Shown: in pieces, positions 6,600 to 12,428 of the stretch
Position numbering within the stretch: position 1 is the stretch's first letter
Layout: each line of letters starts with the position of its first letter
From: Deltaproteobacteria bacterium RBG_16_54_11
GTDB lineage: Bacteria > Desulfobacterota > B13-G15 > RBG-16-54-18
Length of the DNA: 13,461 nucleotides
NCBI GenBank assembly: GCA_001797905.1
Contig: MGQS01000015.1
Location: 909-14,369, forward strand
Direction of reading: 5' to 3'
Notes under the pieces: model-generated
What the model was told of the DNA's origin: nothing
The model's database searches: none
What the model saw: only the letters and a program-made list of their open reading frames with translations
Program-made: the position numbers and the translations under genes

Positions 6600-6689
6600 G
6601 TAAGAGCAAGCTAAATATATTTTAAAAGCTCACCCCCATTACCCCAATTACACATTCACCAAGATGCCGAATTGTTGACCTGTTTCCTT

Positions 6690-7331
6690 CTAAAATGTCA
6701 AAGTCCCTATTGAACCGGCAATCAACAACTGCGCAGCGAAATATGTGGTCAGGTTTAAGGCGCGGGACAGCTTGAAAGTCCCTCGGAAGCGATCGAGCGC
6801 CAAAATGGTGTCCGAAATGATAAACAGGACCGCCCCGATGGAAGCCAGAAGTGCCCCGGCTTGATCCGTTTGGCTCCACCGCTCCCAGGCTAACCAGGCC
6901 ATGACCAGGATGACCGCAACATAGATGAGGACCGGCAATTTTAGTTTGCCGAGAGAGGGGACGAGAATGATGTAGATAACAATGCCGTAGATGACAAAGG
7001 GAATTAATGGCCACCATATCAGCGCACTAATTTCCGACGCAAAGGCCGCACTGTAGAAAAGATGCGCAAGGAGAAAAGCAACCAGCCCGGCCACGAATCG
7101 ATCCGTTGGCAACATCAAGAAAATATCGCCCGCCAGGGAAAAGACGAGGCCGGTGATGATCATATACTTATAGAACGGCAAGGCGGCCTGTCCCAGGATG
7201 GCGATCAGTAAGATAAACACCATTGTCAGAGGTTTGAAGATGTAGATGTGCTGCTGTGGGCCGCGATATTCCGCCCGGATGTGGATGGAGGCCGCAAGTA
7301 TGACCAATAGTATGAGTATGAATGTCAACAT
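6690..7331 (-). CDS. YhhN/TMEM86 family membrane protein (lysoplasmalogenase-like)
   Basis: This 213-residue integral membrane protein has about eight hydrophobic helices. The YhhN family pattern is present: KPL at residues 33-35, AGDIFLML (67-74), FVAGLVAFLLAHLFY (79-93) and a late SDTILALDRF. Vertebrate TMEM86 and some bacterial members hydrolyse the vinyl-ether bond of lysoplasmalogens. Activity cannot be assumed for this protein, although plasmalogens do occur in anaerobes. The start has GGGAGGT seven bases upstream. The gene lies in the opposite orientation between two copies of a direct repeat, which suggests that it was inserted or left there by rearrangement. Confidence 0.85.
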   Translation of the reverse strand: MLTFILILLVILAASIHIRAEYRGPQQHIYIFKPLTMVFILLIAILGQAALPFYKYMIITGLVFSLAGDIFLMLPTDRFVAGLVAFLLAHLFYSAAFASEISALIWWPLIPFVIYGIVIYIILVPSLGKLKLPVLIYVAVILVMAWLAWERWSQTDQAGALLASIGAVLFIISDTILALDRFRGTFKLSRALNLTTYFAAQLLIAGSIGTLTF

Positions 7332-7361
7332 TTTCCCTACCTCCCAAGAAGACTCTTCAAG

Positions 7362-7465
7362 AACTCATATATTAGATTGATTCATTACCCGTGTTCTGTA
7401 ATAATATCATTTATCATAGATGTCAACAAGCGCATAATTTCGTGGAGGTGCGTAATGGTGGAAGC
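7362..7465 (+). repeat. Direct repeat copy 2: promoter and start region of the gene at 7455
   Basis: This is the functional-looking copy of the 103-bp repeat. It contains TTGATT, a 16-bp spacer and TAATAA (a plausible promoter also kept in copy 1 as TTGATT/TAATAG). GTGGAGGTG then precedes the ATG at 7455. Conservation between the copies covers the untranslated leader as well as the promoter, and it stops a few codons into the gene. Confidence 0.75.
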
Positions 7466-7973
7466 ACAGGAAAGAGATGCAATAGATAAGGGGGTGAAAA
7501 CGCTGTGGGTCATTTGGGCGGCGATGCTGGTTTCCTTGCTCATGTATGTCTTTATTTGCCATCAACCAGGCATAGGGTTCAAGGGTGTCGGTGGAACTGA
7601 TTTTCCCATTGGTTTGTTACGGAACATCTTTTTCGGTGCGGGGGCTGCTGCATGGTTCATGGCATATTTCATGAGGCGATCCATGCTCTCGGTTCGCGCA
7701 GGGATCTCCAAACCAAAACCAGTCGAACGTATGGTTAAATGGGATGCCCCTCCATACATTGCTAAGTATGCAACAGTTGTTATTGTTTCACTTGCGCTCT
7801 CTGAAAGTATAGGCATCTATGGTTTTGTACTTTTTTTGCTTGGGGGAGGATTTAAAACCCTCTATACATTCATTGGCATCTCGGCTCTGGCCATGGTTTT
7901 TTACCGCCCGAAGAGGGAAGAAGTGGAGCGGTTGGCCACGGCTTATAAACAGGCAGGTGAAAAGAGCCGTTGA
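7455..7973 (+). CDS. Four-helix membrane protein with a c-subunit-like ESIGIYG motif
   Basis: The family is not recognised by name. The 172-residue product has four hydrophobic helices. They begin near residues 18 and 52 in the N-terminal half and near 100 and 130 in the C-terminal half, with a basic loop between the pairs and a charged tail. The third helix carries SLALSESIGIYGFVLFLLG, which resembles the ion-binding helix of F-type ATP synthase subunit c (a glutamate followed by GxYG). This may be a distant membrane homologue, not a true c subunit. The start at 7455 is chosen for GGAGGTG five bases upstream. An in-frame ATG at 7377 lies within the promoter. A terminator follows at 8014. Confidence 0.65.
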   Translation: MVEAQERDAIDKGVKTLWVIWAAMLVSLLMYVFICHQPGIGFKGVGGTDFPIGLLRNIFFGAGAAAWFMAYFMRRSMLSVRAGISKPKPVERMVKWDAPPYIAKYATVVIVSLALSESIGIYGFVLFLLGGGFKTLYTFIGISALAMVFYRPKREEVERLATAYKQAGEKSR

Positions 7974-8013
7974 TACGTGTTGAGCATCTTTCCAGAGTCT
8001 CTATGCTAACTCC

Positions 8014-8033
8014 GCCCCATACGGGGCCTTTTT
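8014..8033 (+). terminator. Rho-independent terminator after the membrane protein gene
   Basis: GCCCC (8014-8018) and GGGGC (8023-8027) enclose an AUAC loop and are followed by a U5 run at 8029-8033. It lies 40 bases after the stop of the gene at 7455-7973. Confidence 0.8.
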
Positions 8034-8095
8034 ATTGCTTGAAATTACTAATTGTGGTAATAAAGAGGCTATACAATGGTCAAGGGGGCAATACT

Positions 8096-8389
8096 ATGGC
8101 TATATTCCCATTCGATACAAAGCGACTTATTGAGATATGCCGCCAGAATGACGTGTCAATGATTGGTGTCTTTGGTTCTGTCGTTCGGGGCGAAGCGGTA
8201 GAACAGAGTGATATCGACTTTTTAGTGGAGTTTGCTAAACGGAAAAGTCTCCTTGCTTTAGTGAAACTGGAACGTGAACTCTCCGCGGCGCTTGGGAGGA
8301 AGGTGGATGTAGTGACTGAAGCTGCTATCAGCCCCTACCTCCGTGAGGGGATCTTAAACGAGCTTCAGGTGATTTATGAAGCGCGATGA
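8096..8389 (+). CDS. mntA: MntA-type minimal nucleotidyltransferase antitoxin
   Basis: This 97-residue minimal nucleotidyltransferase is the antitoxin of an MNT/HEPN pair. In the studied homologues it adds AMP groups to a tyrosine next to the HepT active site and so blocks the toxin. The active-site pattern GSX10DXD is intact: Gly27-Ser28 and Asp39-Ile-Asp41 within FGSVVRGEAVEQSDIDF. The start at 8096 is chosen for AGGGGG seven bases upstream. The longer in-frame reading from 7970 would cross the terminator. It overlaps hepT by 14 bases, the usual arrangement for this pair. Confidence 0.87.
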   Translation: MAIFPFDTKRLIEICRQNDVSMIGVFGSVVRGEAVEQSDIDFLVEFAKRKSLLALVKLERELSAALGRKVDVVTEAAISPYLREGILNELQVIYEAR

Positions 8390-8712
8390 AACCGTCTATC
8401 TTCGGCACATCATGGATGCCATTGCTCGGATTGAAGAATATCTGCGGGGGGTTGATGAGCACGCTTTTAAGCAACGTTATCTCATTCAGGATGGAGTAAT
8501 CCGCCAGCTTGAAATTATTGGGGAAGCCGTAAAAACCCTTGCCCCCGATTTTCGGAATAAGTATGCCCATATTCCCTGGCAGGATATAGCTGGTACGCGG
8601 GATAAACTCATCCATGGTTACTTGGGTTGACATCGACAAGGTCTGGCTCATGGCAACAGATGATATCCCGTCGCTTAAGGCAGAAGTGACTAAGATACTT
8701 GACGAACTTTAA
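8376..8712 (+). pseudogene. hepT: HepT-type HEPN ribonuclease toxin, frameshifted
   Basis: The product is a HEPN (DUF86) RNase toxin paired with MntA. The first frame gives 84 residues and contains the catalytic RX4HXY motif (Arg75, His80, Tyr82 in RDKLIHGY), then stops at TGA 8628. From 8626 another frame continues with VDIDKVWLMATDDIPSLK and ends at TAA 8710, which is the expected C-terminus. Joined, they give about 112 residues, normal for HepT (HGY-G-VD is typical). Two bases appear to be missing, or one added, in TTGGGTT. This may be a real inactivating mutation or a sequencing or assembly error. The truncated product keeps the motif but would lose its last helix. Confidence 0.8.
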
Positions 8713-8792
8713 AGAGGGGAAAATTGAGGTTGCACCATGATATTTTAGCAAAAGGCGATTGAGCATATCAGGTTTAACTCTCCACAAAAACC

Positions 8793-8815
8793 GGCCCCTG
8801 CAAGGGGGCCTTTTT
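8793..8815 (+). terminator. Rho-independent terminator after mntA-hepT
   Basis: GGCCCC (8793-8798) and GGGGCC (8805-8810) form a stem with a short loop and are followed by U5 at 8811-8815. It separates the toxin-antitoxin pair from the radical SAM gene. Confidence 0.85.
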
Positions 8816-8857
8816 ATTTCAGTTTAGTGGTAAAATGGATAAGAGGTAGTTATCCCT

Positions 8858-9667
8858 ATGGGGATCAATAAGGTCCAAGCCAAAAGTATCCTGCAAAAGA
8901 CCGGCATATCCGGGTTTGGATATGTCATCAACCCCTATACCGGGTGCACCCACGGCTGTGTTTACTGCTATGCTCGTTTTATGAAGCGCTTTACCGGCCA
9001 TACGGAAAGGTGGGGAGAATTCTTGGATGCAAAGATCAATGCGCGAGAGGTGTTGAAGCGGCAGCTAGAGAGGAGGAGAGGGCCGATAAAGGGCGGGGTA
9101 TTCCTCTCCAGTGTGACGGATCTGTACCAGCCGGCAGAGTCGATATTCAAATTAACCAGGGGCATCCTCGAGGTACTGCTGGAATATCAGGTGCCCCTTT
9201 CCATACTCACCAAATCAGACCTCGTGCTGCGAGACATGGATCTGCTCCGGCAATTCGAGGAGTGCAGCGTCGGCCTGAGCGTTATGACCATTGATGAAGG
9301 GATCGCCCGTCGTTTTGAGCCTCGAGCACCCTCACCGCAGCGCCGCATGCAGGCCCTCAGGGAACTAAAAGAAAACAACATAGCTACCTATGCCTTTATC
9401 AGTCCCTACTTGCCGCACCTCTCTCATATTGAACAGTTGATGGAGGCGTTGGATGGTTCAATCGACGAAGCGGGTATTGAGGCGCTGAATACTAAAGAGG
9501 CCTATTGGCAAGGTGTAGAGCGTACCCTTGCCCGCTATTACCCGGAACTCCTGATCGGCTACAAGCAGCTTTGCCAGGGTGACAGATACTGGAATAACCT
9601 TGAACAGCGGGCCCGGCTGCTCGCATCACATTTGAATATTTCATTTATGGGGGTCTACAGGCATTAG
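8858..9667 (+). CDS. SPL/SplB-like radical SAM protein
   Basis: This 269-residue radical SAM enzyme belongs to the group related to spore photoproduct lyase (Rv2578c/SplB-like, COG1533). The [4Fe-4S]-binding CX3CX2C is at Cys30, Cys34 and Cys37, in NPYTGCTHGCVYCYAR. The VFLSSVTDLYQPAE and LTKSDLVLRD segments are typical of this subgroup. It lacks the long N-terminal part of true sporulation SplB, so DNA repair is not implied and the substrate is unknown. The Shine-Dalgarno is weak (AGAGG, 11 bases upstream). Flanking terminators make it a single-gene transcription unit. Confidence 0.88.
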   Translation: MGINKVQAKSILQKTGISGFGYVINPYTGCTHGCVYCYARFMKRFTGHTERWGEFLDAKINAREVLKRQLERRRGPIKGGVFLSSVTDLYQPAESIFKLTRGILEVLLEYQVPLSILTKSDLVLRDMDLLRQFEECSVGLSVMTIDEGIARRFEPRAPSPQRRMQALRELKENNIATYAFISPYLPHLSHIEQLMEALDGSIDEAGIEALNTKEAYWQGVERTLARYYPELLIGYKQLCQGDRYWNNLEQRARLLASHLNISFMGVYRH

Positions 9668-9687
9668 CTCGATGGAATCAAAAGAAC

Positions 9688-9715
9688 AAAGCCGGCTGCC
9701 AATACGCCGGCTTTT
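9688..9715. terminator. Bidirectional rho-independent terminator
   Basis: AAAGCCGGC (9688-9696) pairs with GCCGGCTTT (9706-9714). A-runs and T-runs on both sides let it work in both directions. It would end the radical SAM gene on the plus strand and the leftward short transcript from 9905 on the minus strand. Confidence 0.8.
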
Positions 9716-9765
9716 GAATTTTTTATTTAGTTTTACAGGCGACCTCTCAACCATTTATGAGCCGT

Positions 9766-9840
9766 TTAACGTCGTGCTCGGGACCAGCGCATTGACCCGC
9801 ACGCCGAGCAATGCGTTGCATGGGGAAACATCCACCTCAT
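9766..9840 (-). CDS. Possible 24-codon ORF behind a strong promoter and ribosome site
   Basis: ATG at 9840 is preceded by AAGGAGGTGAT (9855-9845), a nearly perfect Shine-Dalgarno with a seven-base spacer. The frame encodes MRWMFPHATHCSACGSMRWS and four more residues, with a CxxC pair, and ends at TAA 9766. No family is recognised. It could be a small CxxC peptide, a leader peptide, or the surviving 5' end of a broken gene. The +1 frame reads GVRVNALVPSTT before a stop, which faintly recalls short-chain dehydrogenases. Transcript boundaries are set by the promoter at 9905 and the terminator at 9688. Confidence 0.4.
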   Translation of the reverse strand: MRWMFPHATHCSACGSMRWSRARR

Positions 9841-9865
9841 CGTAATCACCTCCTTTTCTTTATGC

Positions 9866-9905
9866 CACTTACAGTAAGTGTAAGACCTCTACCTCCCCCT
9901 GTCAA
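9866..9905 (-). promoter_or_regulatory. Leftward sigma70 promoter with overlapping palindromic operator
   Basis: TTGACA (9905-9900), a 17-bp spacer and TACACT (9882-9877) make a near-consensus promoter. A perfect 15-nt palindrome, CACTTAC-T-GTAAGTG (9880-9866), overlaps the -10 and the likely start point. This is a standard place for a repressor operator. The promoter drives only the short region down to the terminator at 9688. Confidence 0.7.
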
Positions 9906-9947
9906 GTGAAGAATCACTATTCGGCATGAGCATTACCACCCTTGATG

Positions 9948-9976
9948 TTGCCTTAAAGGGATAACTGTGTTAATAA
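9948..9976 (+). promoter_or_regulatory. Weak candidate promoter for the DUF3795 gene
   Basis: TTGCCT (9948-9953), a 17-bp spacer and TAATAA (9971-9976) lie 35 bases before the ATG at 10012. The -35 matches poorly, so this is only a candidate. It diverges from the leftward promoter at 9905. Confidence 0.3.
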
Positions 9977-10011
9977 AAGCGGAGGACTAGTCCCCAGAGA
10001 AAGGAGACACC

Positions 10012-10428
10012 ATGGACTACCGCACCATGACGGCACCCTGCGGATTGGATTGCTTCAATTGTCCCGTGTATCTGGCTAATGAGAATGAAAAGCTCAGGGC
10101 AGCGATAGCCGAAAGATTCGGAATTCCCGAAAAAGAGGCAGTCTGCCAGGGATGTCGAAACGAGGGCGGCACTATCGCGTTCCTTGGCATGGCCGAGCCG
10201 TGCAACGTCTATCGATGTATTGCGAAGAAGGGCCTTCACGTGTGCTGCGACTGCGATGATTTTCCCTGTGATCATCTTCACCCGTATGCAGACGAGGCAT
10301 CGGTGAGACCCCATAATACAAAGGTGTTCAATCTATGTTTAATTAAAAAGATGGGCTTGGAATCGTGGGCGCAGGACAAGGCGAAGAAGGTCAAGGATAC
10401 CTACTTCAAGGGGAAATTTAAATTATGA
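10012..10428 (+). CDS. DUF3795 cysteine-rich protein
   Basis: This 138-residue member of the DUF3795 family has no established function. It is very rich in cysteine: Cys10, Cys14 and Cys17 in APCGLDCFNCP, Cys45 and Cys48 in CQGC, Cys64 and Cys69, and a cluster at Cys78, 79, 81 and 86 in HVCCDCDDFPC. The spacing suggests binding of zinc or an Fe-S cluster, and the family is frequent in anaerobes. No signal peptide is present, so it should be cytoplasmic. AAAGGAG five bases upstream supports the start. The 85-base gap to the next gene leaves open whether the two share a transcript. Confidence 0.85.
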   Translation: MDYRTMTAPCGLDCFNCPVYLANENEKLRAAIAERFGIPEKEAVCQGCRNEGGTIAFLGMAEPCNVYRCIAKKGLHVCCDCDDFPCDHLHPYADEASVRPHNTKVFNLCLIKKMGLESWAQDKAKKVKDTYFKGKFKL

Positions 10429-10513
10429 AAGACATTGCATGAGTATCCTTACAATCGGCGCATGATACTACACTGCTGATTGAGCCGTCGGATATTTCTG
10501 GAGGTGTTACTCT

Positions 10514-11026
10514 ATGGGCCAGAAGGCATTTCAAGACTACTATCCGGATCACTTTAGCCATTGTTATGGCTGCGGCCGGCTCAATGAGCATGGTCTGCAC
10601 GTTAAGAGTTATTGGAATGGCGAGGAGTCGATCTGCATCTTTGACCCACGGCCTCATCATACGGCCATCCCCGGCTATGTGTACGGCGGTTTGATCGCCT
10701 CGGTCATCGACTGCCATTGTACAGGCACGGCAGCGGCGGCGACATATCGAGCCGAAGGACGTGCAATGGATACAGAGCCCCGATTGCGTTTCGTGACGGC
10801 ATCGTTGCATGTTGACTACCTCCGCCCGACACCTCTCGGTGTACCCCTGGAAATACGTGCACAGGTGAAGGAGATCGCAGGGCGCAAGGTTGTGGTTACC
10901 GCTACGGTGTCCGTTCACGGCAAGGTGTGCGCTCGCGGAGAGGTGGTGGCAGTTAAGGTCCCGGAGCATTTGTTGCCTGACAGCTCACTGAAAAACCCAG
11001 CAGGCGCAGAGGGAAGGGAGCCTTGA
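10514..11026 (+). CDS. PaaI-like hotdog-fold thioesterase
   Basis: This 170-residue hotdog protein of the PaaI/acyl-CoA thioesterase group is expected to hydrolyse an acyl-CoA of unknown chain type. It opens with the CYGCGRLNEHGLHV segment typical of the family. The central motif GYVYGGLIASVIDC (residues 54-67) corresponds to the HGG...D catalytic helix, with Tyr-Val-Tyr in place of His. LHVDYLRPTPLGVPLEI gives the conserved strand pair. The C-terminal 15-20 residues look disordered. GGAGGTG seven bases upstream supports the start. The next gene begins four bases after its stop, so the two are probably co-transcribed. Confidence 0.85.
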   Translation: MGQKAFQDYYPDHFSHCYGCGRLNEHGLHVKSYWNGEESICIFDPRPHHTAIPGYVYGGLIASVIDCHCTGTAAAATYRAEGRAMDTEPRLRFVTASLHVDYLRPTPLGVPLEIRAQVKEIAGRKVVVTATVSVHGKVCARGEVVAVKVPEHLLPDSSLKNPAGAEGREP

Positions 11027-11030
11027 TGAT

Positions 11031-11453
11031 ATGAATGAAGACCTTCAGTATCTTAAACTTCTTTCGATCTTTCACTATGTCGTCGGCGGCCTTGCAGTCT
11101 TGTTCTCGTTCATCCCTATTATTTATGTTGTCATCGGAATGCTTGCGGTATGCATCCCCGGCACCTTCGAGGGAGAAGGTGAAGCCATGCCTGCATTTAT
11201 CGGGTGGATCTTCATCATTATTGGTGCGGTCCTTATCGTGCTCGGATGGGCCTTCTCTGCCTGCATCATTATCGCCGGGCGATCCCTGGCGAAACAGGTC
11301 CATTACATGTTCTGCATTGTCATGGCAGCTATTGAATGTATATTTATGCCCTTTGGCACGGTGCTCGGTGTCTTCACCATCGTTGTGCTGACAAGGCCCT
11401 CTGTTAAGGAGATGTTCGAGCGGAACGCCGTGTCCACGTCGCCTGTCGCCTGA
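11031..11453 (+). CDS. Small integral membrane protein of unknown function
   Basis: This 140-residue protein has about four hydrophobic helices and ends with GTVLGVFTIVVLTRPSVKEMF, the recurring C-terminal signature of a widespread uncharacterised bacterial membrane family. The N-terminal LKLLSIFHYVVGGLAVLF matches the same family. No catalytic residue is evident. Its start lies four bases after the thioesterase stop. A copy of the interspersed repeat begins directly after its own stop codon. Confidence 0.75.
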   Translation: MNEDLQYLKLLSIFHYVVGGLAVLFSFIPIIYVVIGMLAVCIPGTFEGEGEAMPAFIGWIFIIIGAVLIVLGWAFSACIIIAGRSLAKQVHYMFCIVMAAIECIFMPFGTVLGVFTIVVLTRPSVKEMFERNAVSTSPVA

Positions 11454-11477
11454 GCCGAAGGTGGCCCTTTGGCCAGT
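11454..11477 (-). repeat. Interspersed motif, inverted copy
   Basis: On the minus strand this reads ACTGGCCAAAGGGCCACC followed by TTCGGC. It differs at only two positions from the copy at 5223-5246 on the opposite strand. It contains TGGCC and GGCCA halves and can form a small hairpin. It starts immediately after the preceding gene's stop codon. Confidence 0.7.
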
Positions 11478-11500
11478 GGTTCAACAAGGACCTCGCTATA

Positions 11501-12298
11501 ATGGTGGGCCCGTATAATAATCCGCCAAGGCAAGGGATGAAATCAGATACGAACAAGGCAACTCATTCACGAGAGACACCGTGGGGTATGTGGGGGACGG
11601 TGGGGTGGGGGCTCCTGGTAGCGGGAGTTTTCACCATCCTCCAGGGGCTTGTCTTGGCAGGGTTTGTTGCCAGCGAGGTCGCAAGCAATCCGGATGCAGA
11701 CCTGTATGCTGCGGCAAGGGGTCTGGGGGGTAATGGTTTCGTTATGACCTTGGCCACCTTCGTGACAACGCCCCTCTGCATCGGCCTTATCGCCTTGTTA
11801 GTGAGGCTTCGGAAAGGGCCGACAATCGCCCGTTATCTTGGTCTCAAGGCGATAGCGCCCCGAACGATGCTCTTCTGGCTCGGTATCGTAACGCTCTTCG
11901 CCTTGATCGCCGAGTTCCTCGCCCATCTGTTGGGGCGGCCGTATATGCCGGATTTTATGGTCGACGCGTATGCGACTGCTTACTTCGCCCCCCTCTTCTG
12001 GCTTGCCATTATCGTTGCAGCACCCTTGTTTGAAGAGGTTTTCTTTCGGGGATTTCTCTTCGAGGGATTTCAACACTCGCGACTAGGACCTCTGGGAGCG
12101 GTCTTTTTGACCTCACTCGCATGGACGATCTTACATGTGCAATATGGGGCGTACGAACTCGGCACTATCTTCGGCTTAGGCGTAGTCTTTGGTGTGGCGC
12201 GTCTGAAAACCCAGTCAATCTATCCGCCACTCGCCATGCATTCCCTGTTTAACCTCTTCGCGATGGCGCAACTCGTTTCCTATCTTGGCAGGGCTTAA
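11501..12298 (+). CDS. CPBP-family intramembrane glutamic protease
   Basis: This 265-residue polytopic membrane protein has the CPBP (CAAX protease and bacteriocin-processing, Abi) motifs. They are Glu178-Glu179 and Arg183 in FEEVFFRGFLFEGF, His212 in AWTILHVQYG, and His247 with Asn251 in AMHSLFNLF. Members are Rce1-like intramembrane proteases or bacteriocin self-immunity proteins, and the substrate here is unknown. About six to eight membrane helices are visible. The start is uncertain. ATG 11501 overlaps a TATAAT at 11497-11502, and ATG 11537 (36 bases downstream, AAGG upstream) may be the real one. Confidence 0.85.
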   Translation: MVGPYNNPPRQGMKSDTNKATHSRETPWGMWGTVGWGLLVAGVFTILQGLVLAGFVASEVASNPDADLYAAARGLGGNGFVMTLATFVTTPLCIGLIALLVRLRKGPTIARYLGLKAIAPRTMLFWLGIVTLFALIAEFLAHLLGRPYMPDFMVDAYATAYFAPLFWLAIIVAAPLFEEVFFRGFLFEGFQHSRLGPLGAVFLTSLAWTILHVQYGAYELGTIFGLGVVFGVARLKTQSIYPPLAMHSLFNLFAMAQLVSYLGRA

Positions 12299-12353
12299 CC
12301 AAGGGCCCCTTTACGTATCGTAGCGCGAAAAATAATTTGTGCACTTTTGGGGC

Positions 12354-12382
12354 TTGACATTTCATCAATACTCAATTATTGC
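12354..12382 (+). promoter_or_regulatory. Candidate promoter for the bactofilin-like gene
   Basis: A perfect TTGACA (12354-12359) is followed 17 bases later by TATTGC (12377-12382), a poor -10. It lies 47 bases before the ATG at 12429 in an AT-rich gap, so it is the most likely promoter for that gene. Confidence 0.4.
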
Positions 12383-12428
12383 TAACTATGGTGGCAGAAT
12401 AACAATCATGGAAAAGGGGAGGTGCATT

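Noticed and set aside
7348..7358. 11-nt palindrome GAAGACTCTTC upstream of yhhN
   Set aside because: It is too short and has no promoter context, so it was not listed as an operator.
8628..8630. TGA in hepT as another selenocysteine codon
   Set aside because: Reading through gives no HepT-like sequence and soon another stop, while the expected C-terminus lies in a different frame. This is a frameshift, not recoding.
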